Shown in pieces: positions 50,490-59,400 of a DNA stretch of 64,000 bases. The stretch lies in NCBI GenBank assembly GCA_023428065.1, contig JAEYZI010000004.1, forward strand, positions 25,004 through 89,003, read 5' to 3'. Each line of letters opens with the position of its first letter. Within the stretch, counting starts at the first letter, position 1. The DNA is from Actinomycetes bacterium (GTDB lineage Bacteria > Actinomycetota > Actinomycetes > Actinomycetales > Microbacteriaceae). The translations under genes were made by a program, and so were the position numbers. A model generated the notes under the pieces. The model saw only the letters and a program-made list of their open reading frames with translations, was not told the origin of the DNA and did not search any database.

Positions 50490-52682
50490 TCACTCCGCGG
50501 GGCGGTTGCGGCTGCGGCCCGTCACGAGCAACGCGGCGCCGGCGGCGAGGAGCATCGCGGCGAAGGCCACGAGGTATCCGCCGTCGAATCCGGTGAGCGC
50601 GAGCGTGTCGAGATCACCGCAGACGGTGCCGCCCGTCACGGTGACGGTCCAGGCGGTCGGCCCGTCGAGCCCGTCACTGGGGTTCTTCTTCGTGACCGTG
50701 ACCCGGTAGGTGCCCGGGTCGAGCGCGACCGTGGCGCTCGGCGCCGGGGCGCCGTCGATGAAGTAGTTCACGTCCTCGAAGAACGACACGCCGTCGACCA
50801 GACCAAGCGTCAGCACGCCGCGTCCGTCGCTGCGGCACTCGCTCGCGAGCTGCGCGTTGGTCGGGAACGAGCCGAGCGTCGGCGGGTCCTGCGGCGGCTG
50901 CGTGTCGCAGTCGGGCGTCGCCGTCGGGTAGGTGAGCGCCACGACGAGCGGGTCGACGCCGGGGTCGCTCAGCTCGACGGTGGCCTGGGTGATCGCGCGG
51001 ACCCAGGCGAAGTTGCCCGGGGTCGGCTGCCATGTGGCCCCGACGCGCTCCCATCCCGGCCAGCCGTCCGCCTTGCCCGTGCCCGAGTCGACGCTCGCTC
51101 CGGGCCACAGCACCTTGCCGGTGAGGGTCGGCGCGACGGGAGGCTCGGCATCCGGGTCGGCCACGGGGATCGTGCCGAGGGGGATCGTGACGCTCTCCCC
51201 GCTCGCCGCGAGCACGAGCTGCGCGCTGCGGCCGGTCACCTGGGCGTAGGGGTCGGTGAGGGTGATCGAGTAGGAGATCCAGGGCGAGCCGGCGTCACAC
51301 ACGCCAGTCGCGGTCGAGCCCGAGAGCCCCGCACAGTCGGGGATCGGCGCTGCGAACGTCCAGCTCGACGACCACAGCCTCGTCGAGTCGTCCTGGGCGC
51401 CGCCCTTCAGCACCCACGTCTCCTCCGCGACGGCCGTGATCTTCACGGTCGACCCCGCCTTCGCCGGGTAGACGGCCGGCGTCACGGGCGCCCCATCGCG
51501 ATACCACTGCACGTGCTCGACGGAGGGCAGTGTGTAGCTGCCGTCGGACGCGCAGCTCGGCGGCGTGTACACGGGCTCGGCGGTGATGACGTTGCAGCCG
51601 CGCTTCGAGTTCACGTACGTGGGCGTGGGACCGCTGAAGCCCATCTCGTGCAGGAAGTGCTCGTCGAACGGGTCGTCGGGGCCGTGCAGGTAGGGGGTGG
51701 GGTCGAGCGTGGGATCGTTCGCGTCGAACGACGCGTAGATGTCACCCTGACCGCACGTCACGGCCGCCGCGTACGGGTAGGTGCCGGGCGCCGAGATCGG
51801 TCCGAGCTTCTGCACCTGGTCGAGCTTCTGACTCCAGGTCGAGGTGCCGAGGTACTTCCAGCTCGTCGCCGTGACCCAGAACGGCGAGCACAGCGCGCCC
51901 GTCGAGCGCGAGGGCGCCGTCACCGTGATGACGCCGCTGTTGCTCGCGGGGTCGTAGGTGTAGCTCACGGCCGACGAGGGGATGCACTGGGGCGGCGGTG
52001 CGCACACCTCGCCCGTGAGGCGGTCGTCGAGCGTGCCGCTGAAGACGCGCGTGGTCGTGCCCTCGTCGAAGCGGTACCCGGGGTCGGCCGTCGCGGTGAC
52101 CGTGTAGGCGCCGGGGCCGGTCGACCGCGAGAGCGGTCCCCAGCTCGCCCGGGTGATCGCGCCGAGGGCGACGGATGCGGGCGCGGCGCACGTCGCGGGG
52201 GTGACGGTGACGGCGGCGCTCGCACCCGGGCAGTTCGGGACCTTCACAAGGGACGAGAGCTCCTGGTGCTTCGCGTCGTAGAGCGGCGGCCAGCCGATGT
52301 TGTCGACGGGCGGGGTGATCGTGGCCGGGAACGAGAACGACCCGGTGAACGACACCTTGTCCTGCTGCACGGCCCACCCGGGACCGCACACGTCGCCCGG
52401 GAGCGACGCGGGGTCGAGGGAGGTCCACCACTTGTTGGCGTCGCGGCTCGTGTTGTCGACGTCCGCGAGCACGAGGCGCTGCGGCCCCGCGTTGGCCCAG
52501 GAGGCGGGTTTCGCGACGTCGACCTTCTTGTACACGTAGAGCGCGACACCGAAGAGCGGTGTCGGCGCGGGGGCGGGGGACGGATGCCACGCGGGGGCGG
52601 CGGTCGCGGGGGCGGCGACTGCGACCGAGACGCCGAGCGTGAGCAGGGTGGCGACGAGGGTCGCGAGGATTCTTTTGAGCAC
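50490..52682 (-). CDS. Large secreted protein with LALTG (LAXTG) sorting signal
   Basis: 730 residues from a GTG with AAGGA 8 nt upstream; earlier in-frame codons would precede the ribosome site. Signal peptide about 1-30 (LATLVATLLTLGVSVAVAAPATA). The mature part is beta-rich and Thr/Pro-rich, with several paired cysteines (CGPGW, CSPFW, CDTQPP), PKD/Ig-like segments, and repeated GTYxVTVTxxxP motifs near the end. LALTG at 694-698, then a hydrophobic helix and an RSRNR tail, give a class E sortase sorting signal. Adhesin- or wall-structure protein; no enzymatic motif recognised. Not obviously repetitive at the DNA level, unlike the protein at 1629. Confidence 0.78.
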   Translation of the reverse strand: MLKRILATLVATLLTLGVSVAVAAPATAAPAWHPSPAPAPTPLFGVALYVYKKVDVAKPASWANAGPQRLVLADVDNTSRDANKWWTSLDPASLPGDVCGPGWAVQQDKVSFTGSFSFPATITPPVDNIGWPPLYDAKHQELSSLVKVPNCPGASAAVTVTPATCAAPASVALGAITRASWGPLSRSTGPGAYTVTATADPGYRFDEGTTTRVFSGTLDDRLTGEVCAPPPQCIPSSAVSYTYDPASNSGVITVTAPSRSTGALCSPFWVTATSWKYLGTSTWSQKLDQVQKLGPISAPGTYPYAAAVTCGQGDIYASFDANDPTLDPTPYLHGPDDPFDEHFLHEMGFSGPTPTYVNSKRGCNVITAEPVYTPPSCASDGSYTLPSVEHVQWYRDGAPVTPAVYPAKAGSTVKITAVAEETWVLKGGAQDDSTRLWSSSWTFAAPIPDCAGLSGSTATGVCDAGSPWISYSITLTDPYAQVTGRSAQLVLAASGESVTIPLGTIPVADPDAEPPVAPTLTGKVLWPGASVDSGTGKADGWPGWERVGATWQPTPGNFAWVRAITQATVELSDPGVDPLVVALTYPTATPDCDTQPPQDPPTLGSFPTNAQLASECRSDGRGVLTLGLVDGVSFFEDVNYFIDGAPAPSATVALDPGTYRVTVTKKNPSDGLDGPTAWTVTVTGGTVCGDLDTLALTGFDGGYLVAFAAMLLAAGAALLVTGRSRNRPAE

Positions 52683-52973
52683 GGTGAACGTCCTTGCAGG
52701 GGGGACCCGCGCGTATGGCGGCGCGCGGGCAAGGTCCCCGCGATGCGGGCGCGCCGGCCACGCCGGAGTGGGATGCACACGTATCGGGGGGTGAGCGGGA
52801 TGTGGGGGGTGGTGCAGTGACGCGGGTGGATCGCACCGGGCGGGTGGGATCCGCGGGTACGGCTCGAACCGGTGCGATGCTCAACATAGGGCCCCCCGGA
52901 CGGGGGGCGCAATACCCAATTCGCATCTGGGGAGAACGACGGGGAGAACGGGCGGCACGGGGGCCGCGCGGCG
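52683..52973. other. Non-coding gap with one hairpin
   Basis: 291 bp without a credible gene, between the serine-hydrolase stop and the LALTG-protein start. It holds the GCCCCCC/GGGGGGC hairpin at 52891-52908, a TATGTT-like box read on the minus strand near 52883-52888, and otherwise G-rich runs (for example near 52795-52812). I see no RNA gene. Confidence 0.4.
52891..52908 (-). terminator. Hairpin downstream of the class-A-like serine hydrolase
   Basis: GCCCCCC (52891-52897) and GGGGGGC (52902-52908) form a 7-bp perfect stem with a 4-nt loop, 66 nt past the stop codon at 52974. It is the only terminator-like structure before the LALTG-protein gene. Confidence 0.5.
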
Positions 52974-53882
52974 TCAGTGCACGTACTCCAGCAGGTCGAA
53001 GCCGACCGCCCGCAACGCCTCGAGAACGCGCAGGCGCGAGGCGATCGAGCGGTCGCTGAACTGCACCGACACCGAGTAGGCGATGCCGCGTCGCGGGCCC
53101 CTCAGGATGCCGACCTCGGACCGCACACCGGTGTCCGTTCCCGTCTTGTTGACGAGCTGGAGCCCGTGGTCGACCCCGCGATGCGACAGGGGGTCGACGC
53201 CGAAGGCGCTCGCGACCATCGAGAGGTCGGTGTTGAGCGAGAGCCAGCCGAGCACGCGCGAGGAGGTCAACGCGTCGACGACCTGCCCCCGCGCGAGCGC
53301 CGCGAAGAGCCACGCGAGCTCGGCCGTCGACCCGACGGAGAGCTGCGGCGCGTCGTCGGGGCCGCGCGTGTCGCGCACGAGATCGAGCAGGGCCGTGCGC
53401 AGGAGGCCGAGCTCCTCCGTGCGGGCGCGCACGGCATCCAGCCCCACCTCCCGCAGCAGCACGTTCGTGGCGAGGTTGTCGCTCGTGGCCCCTACGAGCG
53501 TCGCGACGTCGGCGAGGGGCAGCGACCGCGCCTGGAGGTGGCGCCAGAGCCCCGAGTCGCCCACCGTGTCCTTGGGGGTCTTGTCGAGCACCTCGCGGGG
53601 CGGGGTGGCCTGCTCCGAGAGGCGCGCCGACACCTCGATGAGCAACAGGATCTTGCCGACGGATGCCGTGGGCAGCACGATGCGGTCGTCGATCGAGAGC
53701 ACGCGCACGTCGGAGTCGAGGTCGATGACCGACGCCGACACCTGGGCACCCCCGTAGGCGAGCTCGCCGAGCGACTGGAACGCGCCCGCGAAGCTCGGCT
53801 CCGAGCGCTCCGAACGGTGGCGCGGCGCGTGGGCCTCCTGCACACGCGCGCGCCGTCCGGGGAGCACGGGGGTATCTACCAA
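52974..53882 (-). CDS. Class A beta-lactamase-like serine hydrolase lacking the Glu166 motif
   Basis: 302 residues from a TTG that overlaps the stop of the M13 peptidase gene (TTTGGTAG); a GTG about 39 nt further in is an alternative start. The class A serine-acyl fold is shown by SVGK (Ser74, Lys77), SDN (134-136) and KTG (246-248). No ExxLN-type omega-loop Glu is found between SDN and KTG, so a true beta-lactamase is unlikely and a penicillin-binding or esterase-like role is more plausible. No signal peptide is visible, which is odd for a cell-wall enzyme. Coupled to the peptidase gene. Confidence 0.75.
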   Translation of the reverse strand: MVDTPVLPGRRARVQEAHAPRHRSERSEPSFAGAFQSLGELAYGGAQVSASVIDLDSDVRVLSIDDRIVLPTASVGKILLLIEVSARLSEQATPPREVLDKTPKDTVGDSGLWRHLQARSLPLADVATLVGATSDNLATNVLLREVGLDAVRARTEELGLLRTALLDLVRDTRGPDDAPQLSVGSTAELAWLFAALARGQVVDALTSSRVLGWLSLNTDLSMVASAFGVDPLSHRGVDHGLQLVNKTGTDTGVRSEVGILRGPRRGIAYSVSVQFSDRSIASRLRVLEALRAVGFDLLEYVH

Positions 53883-55849
53883 ATGGTGACCCTGTCGTCG
53901 GGATCGAGCCAGAGCGCGTCGGCGGGTGTCAACGCGAAGGCGGACGAGAACACGTCCAGGTTACGGACGATCTGGTTGCAACGGAACTCATTCGGCGAAT
54001 GGGGATCGATCGAGAGCAGCCGCAGGGCCTCCTCGTCGCGCACCTTGATCTGCCACGCCTGCGCCCAGCTCAGGAAGAAGCGCTCGGCGCCCGTCAGCCC
54101 GTCGACGACGGGCGGCTCCTCGCCGCCGAGCGAGATGAGGTAGGCCTTCCAGGCGATGCCGAGGCCCCCGAGGTCGCCGATGTTCTCGCCGATCGTGAGC
54201 GCCCCGTTGACGTGGTGACCGGGCAGCTGGGCCGGCTCGAGCGCGTCGTACTGCGCGATGAGCTTCGAGGTGCGCTCCTCGAAGGCCGCGCGATCCTCGG
54301 CCGTCCACCAGTCGGTGAGCCGGCCGTCGCCGTCGAAGCGCGAGCCCTGGTCGTCGAAGCCGTGCCCGATCTCGTGCCCGATGACGGCGCCGATCGCCCC
54401 GTAGTTGGCCGCCGCATCCCGGTTCTCGTCGAAGAAGGGGTACTGCAGGATCGCGGCCGGGAACACGATCTCGTTGAAGCCGGGGTTGTAGTAGGCGTTG
54501 ATCGTCTGCGGCGTCATGAACCACTCGTCGCGGTCGATCGGCTTGCCGATCTTGCCGAGCTCGCGGGCGAACTCGAACGCGGCCGTCGCGCGCACGTTGG
54601 CGACGAGGTCGGATGCCACGATCGCGAGGGACGAGTAGTCGCGCCACCGCACGGGGTAGCCGATCTTGGGCGTGAACTTCTCGAGCTTCTCGAGGGCGCG
54701 CCGCCGCGTCTCGTCGGTCATCCAGTCGAGGGTCTCGATCGACCGCCGGTACGCCTCGACGAGGTTCGCGACGAGCTCGTCCATGGCGGTCTTCGCGGTC
54801 GGGCTGAAGTGGCGCTCCACGTAGACCTTGCCGACGGCCTCCCCCATCGCGCCCTCGACAAGCGAGACGCCGCGCTTCCATCGGGCGCGCATCTCGGGCT
54901 GACCGGTGAGCGTCGTGCCGTAGAAGTCGAAGTTCGTCTGCACGACCTCGGCGTGCAGGTAGGGGGCGACCGAGCGGATGAGCTGGAAGCGCAGCCAGTC
55001 GCGCCACGCCATGAGGCGGTCCTCGACGAGCAGCTCCGAGAGCCCCTCGACGAAGCTCGGCTCGCGCACGACGACGGTGTCGAACGAGCCCTCGGGCACC
55101 CCGAGGCCGTCGAGCCACACGTCGAGCGGCACGTCCTTCGCGAGCGCGGCCGCATCCGCCCACGACATCGGGTTGTAGGTGGCCTGGCTGTCGCGCGTGC
55201 GCACGTTGTCCCAATGGTGCGCGGCGATGGCGGTCTCGAGCTCGAGGATGCGGTGGGCGCGCTTGGGGCACTTGTCGAAGCCCGCGAGGGTCAGCATGCG
55301 CTCGAGGTAGGCGAGGTACGCCTCGCGGATCTCGGCGAACTTCTCCTCGCGGTAGTACGACTCGTCGGGGAGGCCGAGACCCGCCTGCTCGAGGAAGACG
55401 AGGTAGCGCTCGGGATCGCCCGGGTCGTTGTCGACGAAGGCCGCGAAGAAGCCGCCGACACCCGTGCGTTCGAAGGCGCCGAGGGCGTGCAGGAACGTCG
55501 GGATGTCGTGGAGCTCGGCGACGGAGGCGAGCTCCGCGCGGATGGGCTCCCATGCGAGCGCCTCGATCGTGTCCTCGTCCATGAAGCTCGCGTAGAGGTC
55601 GCCGACCTTGCGCTCCTCGGTGCCGGCGGGGGCGCCCTGGGCCTCCTCGATGATCTCCCGCACCGCCTGCTCGGCGGCCTCGGCGAGCAGGTAGAACGAG
55701 CCGTAGCGCGCCTTGTCGGCGGGGATGTCGGTGCGAGAGATCCACTTGCCGTTGACGTGCCGGAACAGGTCGTCCTGCGGCCGGACGGCGGGGTCGAGCT
55801 CGTCGAGCGCGATTCCGGATGCGGTGCGGGCGGGAACAGCATCGGTCAT
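53876..55849 (-). CDS. M13-family zinc metallopeptidase (PepO/neprilysin-like)
   Basis: 657 residues. Zinc site HEIGH (about 491-495, in AVIGHEIGHGFDDQGSRFD), the third ligand Glu in GENIGDLGGLGIAW, and the late substrate residue region INAYYNPGFNEIVFPAAILQYPFF upstream. The N-terminal half is the all-helical gating domain. No signal peptide or membrane anchor, so, unlike eukaryotic neprilysin, it is cytoplasmic, as in lactococcal PepO. It should degrade short peptides. ATG 55849; a divergent epimerase gene starts 23 bp away. Confidence 0.93.
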   Translation of the reverse strand: MTDAVPARTASGIALDELDPAVRPQDDLFRHVNGKWISRTDIPADKARYGSFYLLAEAAEQAVREIIEEAQGAPAGTEERKVGDLYASFMDEDTIEALAWEPIRAELASVAELHDIPTFLHALGAFERTGVGGFFAAFVDNDPGDPERYLVFLEQAGLGLPDESYYREEKFAEIREAYLAYLERMLTLAGFDKCPKRAHRILELETAIAAHHWDNVRTRDSQATYNPMSWADAAALAKDVPLDVWLDGLGVPEGSFDTVVVREPSFVEGLSELLVEDRLMAWRDWLRFQLIRSVAPYLHAEVVQTNFDFYGTTLTGQPEMRARWKRGVSLVEGAMGEAVGKVYVERHFSPTAKTAMDELVANLVEAYRRSIETLDWMTDETRRRALEKLEKFTPKIGYPVRWRDYSSLAIVASDLVANVRATAAFEFARELGKIGKPIDRDEWFMTPQTINAYYNPGFNEIVFPAAILQYPFFDENRDAAANYGAIGAVIGHEIGHGFDDQGSRFDGDGRLTDWWTAEDRAAFEERTSKLIAQYDALEPAQLPGHHVNGALTIGENIGDLGGLGIAWKAYLISLGGEEPPVVDGLTGAERFFLSWAQAWQIKVRDEEALRLLSIDPHSPNEFRCNQIVRNLDVFSSAFALTPADALWLDPDDRVTIW

Positions 55850-55860
55850 ACGCGCCAGCC

Positions 55861-55866
55861 TAGACT
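55861..55866 (+). promoter_or_regulatory. -10 box for leaderless epimerase transcript
   Basis: TAGACT ends 6 nt before the ATG at 55873. It lies in the 23-bp gap shared with the divergent peptidase gene, whose own promoter must overlap it or lie inside this coding region. Confidence 0.5.
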
Positions 55867-55872
55867 CCGGGC

Positions 55873-56853
55873 ATGGCAGCGCAGCGGGTGCTCATCATCG
55901 GGGGCAACGGCATCATCAGCTCCTCGGTCTCGCGGCTCGCGGTCGCGCGCGGCTTCGAGGTGACGCTGCTCAATCGCGGCCGCTCGAGCACGCGACCGCC
56001 GGTCGAGGGCGCCGAGGTGATCGTGGGCGACGCGGACGACGCCGCATCCGTCGCGGCCGCGGTCGGCTCGCGCGAGTTCGACGTCGTGGCGAACTTCCGC
56101 GCCTTCCGCCCCGAGCAGGTGCGCGCGGACGTCGAGCTCTTCGCCGGCCGCACGGGCCAGTACCTCTTCATCTCCTCGGCATCCGCGTACCAGAAGCCGA
56201 TCGCGCAGCTGCCGATCGTCGAGTCGACGCCGTTGCGCAACCCGTTCTGGCAGTACTCGCGCGACAAGATCGCGTGCGAGGACGTGCTCGTCGCCGCCTA
56301 CCGCGACACCGGCTTCCCGATGACGATCGTGCGGCCCTCGCACACCTACGACCCGACGCTCATCCCACTCGAGGGCGGCTGGACGACGCTCCAGCGCATG
56401 CTCGACGGCAGGCCCGTGATCGTGCACGGCGACGGCACGAGCTGGTGGACCCTCACCCACGCGCGCGACTTCGCCGCGGCCTTCGTCGGCCTCTTCGGCA
56501 ACCCGCACGCGATCGGCTCGCCCGTGCACATCACGGGCGACGAGTCGCTCACCTGGGACGAGATCGCGCGCCTGCTCGGCCGCGCTCTCGGCGTCGAGCC
56601 CGAGATCGTGCACGTGGCATCGGATGCGATCGCGCGAGAGATCCCGGAGCTCGGCCCGGGACTCGTGGGCGACAAGGCGCACTCGGTGCTCTTCGACAAC
56701 ACGCGCATCAAGACGCTCGTGCCGGGGTGGGTCGCGACGACCCCCTTTGCCGATGGCGCCCGCGAGATCGCGGAGTGGTACCTTGCCGACCCGGCGCGGC
56801 AGCACGTCGACGCCGAGCTCGACGCCGCCTTCGACCGTCTCGCGCTCCGCTGA
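55873..56853 (+). CDS. NAD-dependent epimerase/dehydratase-family protein
   Basis: 326 residues, extended SDR. RVLIIGGNGIISSSVSRLAVARGFEVTLLNRGRSS is the NAD loop. VVANFRAFRPEQVRADVELF, then FISSASAYQK and a long C-terminal substrate domain follow. The position normally Tyr-x-x-x-Lys is replaced by YSRDKIACED, which still contains the Tyr and Lys. This branch includes mRNA-binding chloroplast proteins and bacterial sugar or terpenoid enzymes, so the role is open. Start fixed by TAGACT 6 nt upstream. Confidence 0.85.
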   Translation: MAAQRVLIIGGNGIISSSVSRLAVARGFEVTLLNRGRSSTRPPVEGAEVIVGDADDAASVAAAVGSREFDVVANFRAFRPEQVRADVELFAGRTGQYLFISSASAYQKPIAQLPIVESTPLRNPFWQYSRDKIACEDVLVAAYRDTGFPMTIVRPSHTYDPTLIPLEGGWTTLQRMLDGRPVIVHGDGTSWWTLTHARDFAAAFVGLFGNPHAIGSPVHITGDESLTWDEIARLLGRALGVEPEIVHVASDAIAREIPELGPGLVGDKAHSVLFDNTRIKTLVPGWVATTPFADGAREIAEWYLADPARQHVDAELDAAFDRLALR

Positions 56854-56903
56854 CCCGCCCCGACCCCGCCCCGGCACGACGCGACTCTCCAGCCGCTGAG
56901 TGG

Positions 56904-57965
56904 TCAGCGAGAGGGGGGCGCGGCGGTGTCGCCGCGGCGCAGCTCGGCGGTGACGGCAGCGCCCGGCGCCGTGCCGGAGGCGAGCGCCTCGCGCACCGCG
57001 CGGCCCGCGAGGCGCCCCTTCTCCACCGAGGGCTGCACGAGCGTCGTGAGGAGGTGCGGGGTGACGCCGTCGAGCCGGATGCCGTCGAAGCCGAGCACGC
57101 TCAGCTCGCCCGGCACCGCGATCCCGAGCTCCTCGGCGGCGCGGATGACGCCCGCCGCGAGCAGGTCGGATTGCGCGATGATCGCCGTCGGCCGCTCCGC
57201 GGCCGGCACGTCGAGGAGCGCGAGGCCCGCCGCGTGCCCCTCGGCCACGCTGCTGCCGCCTGCCGTGACGCCGCCCGCATCCGGGAACACGGCGCGCGCA
57301 CCGCGGATGCGTTCGATGGCCGTGTAAGCGGACGCCGCCGCCTCGCGCTCCGGGGTGAGCGGACCGCGTTCGCGCGCGACGTCGAGCGGCAGCGTCACGA
57401 GCGCCACCCGGCGGTGTCCGAGCCCGTGGAGCAGGCGGGCACCGCGGCTCGTCGCCTCGGCGTTGTCGAGGTCGATCGGCACGACGCCGGGCAGCGGCGG
57501 GGCCTCGATCGCGACGATCGGGATGCGGCGGCGCTGCAGGATCTCGACGGAGCGCGCGAGGTCGGCGGAGCAGCCGAGGAGGATGGCGGCGTCCATGGGC
57601 ACGTCGCCGAGGTCGACGCCACCGGGCTCGCCGGTCCACGGCAGCACGAGGAGTCCGTAGGCGTCGTCGCTCAGCTCCTCGCCGAGGCCGTCGAGGAGGG
57701 CGAGGTTCATGGGGTCGCGGAAGGCGTCGCCGAGCGAGTCCTCGGTGACGAGGCCGACGACCCCCGTGCGGCCGCGGCGGAGCGAGCGCGCGGTGGGGTC
57801 GGGTCCCGCGTAGTCGAGCTCGGCGGCGGCCTCGAGCACGCGCGCGCGCGTCGCGTCGGCGACGGGGCCCGAGCCGCTGAAGACGAGGGAGGCGGTCGAC
57901 GCCGACACCCCCGCGCGCGCCGCGACGGCGGCGAGCGTCGGACGGGCGTTTGCGGAGTCGGACAT
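56904..57965 (-). CDS. LacI-family transcriptional regulator
   Basis: 353 residues. The DNA-binding helix-turn-helix and hinge lie at 7-65 (LAAVAARAGVSASTASLVFSGSGPVADATRARVLEAAAELDY), followed by a periplasmic-binding-protein-like sensor domain. ATG 57965 has TAGGCT 8 nt upstream. It is divergent from an MFS transporter gene across a 28-bp near-perfect palindrome. The protein should bind that site and repress both genes until its ligand appears. The ligand, probably a sugar or nucleoside-like effector, is unknown. Confidence 0.92.
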   Translation of the reverse strand: MSDSANARPTLAAVAARAGVSASTASLVFSGSGPVADATRARVLEAAAELDYAGPDPTARSLRRGRTGVVGLVTEDSLGDAFRDPMNLALLDGLGEELSDDAYGLLVLPWTGEPGGVDLGDVPMDAAILLGCSADLARSVEILQRRRIPIVAIEAPPLPGVVPIDLDNAEATSRGARLLHGLGHRRVALVTLPLDVARERGPLTPEREAAASAYTAIERIRGARAVFPDAGGVTAGGSSVAEGHAAGLALLDVPAAERPTAIIAQSDLLAAGVIRAAEELGIAVPGELSVLGFDGIRLDGVTPHLLTTLVQPSVEKGRLAGRAVREALASGTAPGAAVTAELRRGDTAAPPSR

Positions 57966-57973
57966 CGCGCGTT

Positions 57974-57979
57974 AGCCTA
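57974..57979 (-). promoter_or_regulatory. -10 box for the LacI-family gene
   Basis: TAGGCT on the minus strand ends 8 nt before the ATG at 57965. The palindrome lies immediately upstream, where bound repressor would cover the -35 region. Confidence 0.45.
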
Positions 57980-57980
57980 C

Positions 57981-58008
57981 TCGAAACGATTCGATCGAAT
58001 CGATTCGA
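57981..58008. promoter_or_regulatory. LacI-type operator palindrome
   Basis: A 28-bp inverted repeat centred between 57994 and 57995. The inner 16 bp, CGATTCGATCGAATCG, are perfect, and 13 of the 14 base pairs overall match. Even symmetry with a central CG-rich step is typical of LacI-family operators. It lies midway between the divergent LacI-family and MFS genes. Confidence 0.8.
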
Positions 58009-58056
58009 CTCCGTCTTCGGAGCCTCACCACCGCCCGCCGACGACCGGACCTCAGC

Positions 58057-59304
58057 ATGACGACGACGCCCGCCCGCCCCGCCCACGCGACCGCGTGGCG
58101 CAACGCCGTGTTCGCGGTGTTCGCACTCAACGGCCTCGGGGCCGCGACGTGGGCCATCCGCATCCCGTCGATCCGCGACCAGCTCGAGCTGCCCACCTCG
58201 TGGGTCGGCTACCTCATCCTGGGCGTCTCGATCGGATCGATCGTCGGCCTCGTGCTCGCGAGCCACATCATGCAGTGGCTCGGAGGACGCCGCACGATCG
58301 CCATCACGCTCCTCATCTGCGCCCTCGCGCTCGTCGTGATCGGCATCGGCACCTCGGTGTTCGGCGTCTTCGCGCTCGTCGTCGCGGGCATGGCCGTCTA
58401 CGGGTTCGGGAGCGCGATCTGCGACGTGGCGATGAACGTCGAGGGCGCGGCCGTCGAGAAGGTCATCGGCCGGACGATCATGCCGCTCCTGCACGCGAGC
58501 TGGAGCGCGGGCATGGTCGTCGGCACGACGATCGGCACCGCCCTCGTCTTCGCGCACGTCGACATCGTGTGGCACGCGCTCGGCATGGCGGTGCTCCTCG
58601 CGATCGGCGCCGTCGTCGCGCCGCGCGCCGTCCCGCGGGTCGCGACGCACGCCGACACGGGGGAGGAGGTCGCCCACGTGCCGTTCAAGGACCGGATGTC
58701 GATCTGGCTCGAGCCGCGCACGCTCGCGATCGGCCTCATCGCGCTCGGCATGGCGTTCACGGAGGGGTCCGCGAACGACTGGCTCGCCCTCGGGATGGTC
58801 GACGACCGCGGACTCGACAACGGCCAGGGCGCCGCCCTCTTCACGGTGTTCACCGTCGCGATGATGGCGGGCCGGATCGCGGGCGGCCCGCTCATCGACC
58901 GCTTCGGCCGCGTGCCCGTGCTGTGGCTCACGGGGGCGTCGGCCGCGATCGGCGTCGCGCTCGTGATCTTCGTGCCGCTCATCCCGGTGGCGATCGTCGG
59001 CATCGTGCTGTGGGGCCTCGGCGCCTCGCTCGGCTTCCCCGTCGCGATGTCGGCCGCGGCCGACGACCCGGTACGCGCCGCCGCACGCGTCTCGGCGGTC
59101 GCGACCGTCGGCTACTGCGCCTTCCTCGTCGGCCCGCCGCTCATCGGCCTCGTCGGGGAGAGCGTCGGCATCCTCAACGCGCTCCTCATCGTCTTCGTGC
59201 TCATCGTGCTCGCGACGCTCGCGGCCCCGGCCGCCCGCCCGCGGGTCGGCCGCCGCGCGACCGACCCGGCATCCGAGCCGTCGGCGTCCGAGTCGATGAG
59301 CTGA
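58057..59304 (+). CDS. MFS transporter
   Basis: 415 residues with 12 membrane helices. NGLGAATWAIRIPSIRDQLELPTSWVGYLILGVSIGSIVGLVLASHIMQWLGGRRTIAI holds the MFS signature between helices 2 and 3 (GGRRT). The NVEGAAVEKVIGRTIMPLLHASWSAGMVVGT and ADDPVRAAARVSAVATVGYCAFLVGPPLIGLVGE segments resemble the YbjJ-like group of efflux/uptake carriers. It is divergent from its probable regulator. Substrate unknown, likely the regulator's effector or a related compound. Confidence 0.9.
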   Translation: MTTTPARPAHATAWRNAVFAVFALNGLGAATWAIRIPSIRDQLELPTSWVGYLILGVSIGSIVGLVLASHIMQWLGGRRTIAITLLICALALVVIGIGTSVFGVFALVVAGMAVYGFGSAICDVAMNVEGAAVEKVIGRTIMPLLHASWSAGMVVGTTIGTALVFAHVDIVWHALGMAVLLAIGAVVAPRAVPRVATHADTGEEVAHVPFKDRMSIWLEPRTLAIGLIALGMAFTEGSANDWLALGMVDDRGLDNGQGAALFTVFTVAMMAGRIAGGPLIDRFGRVPVLWLTGASAAIGVALVIFVPLIPVAIVGIVLWGLGASLGFPVAMSAAADDPVRAAARVSAVATVGYCAFLVGPPLIGLVGESVGILNALLIVFVLIVLATLAAPAARPRVGRRATDPASEPSASESMS

Positions 59305-59307
59305 CCG

Positions 59308-59349
59308 GCACCTTCGGCGGGAGCACCAGCACCTTCGGCGGGAGCACCT
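59308..59349 (+). repeat. Tandem 21-bp duplication after the MFS gene
   Basis: Two adjacent 21-bp units (59308-59328 and 59329-59349) differ at one base. The array starts 4 nt past the MFS stop codon. It contains no gene; the unit is a multiple of three only by chance of length. Probable slippage duplication. Confidence 0.75.
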
Positions 59350-59376
59350 GCACGCCCGGGCGACGAAGACAGCACC

Positions 59377-59400
59377 CGGCGGGAGTAACTGCTCCCGCCG
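59377..59400 (+). terminator. Terminator of the MFS gene
   Basis: CGGCGGGAG (59377-59385) pairs perfectly with CTCCCGCCG (59392-59400) around a 6-nt loop TAACTG. It lies about 73 nt after the MFS stop, past the 21-bp repeats, with no U-tract. Confidence 0.7.

Noticed and set aside
52974..53882. Antibiotic-resistance beta-lactamase
   Set aside because: The omega-loop Glu needed for deacylation and a secretion signal are both absent.
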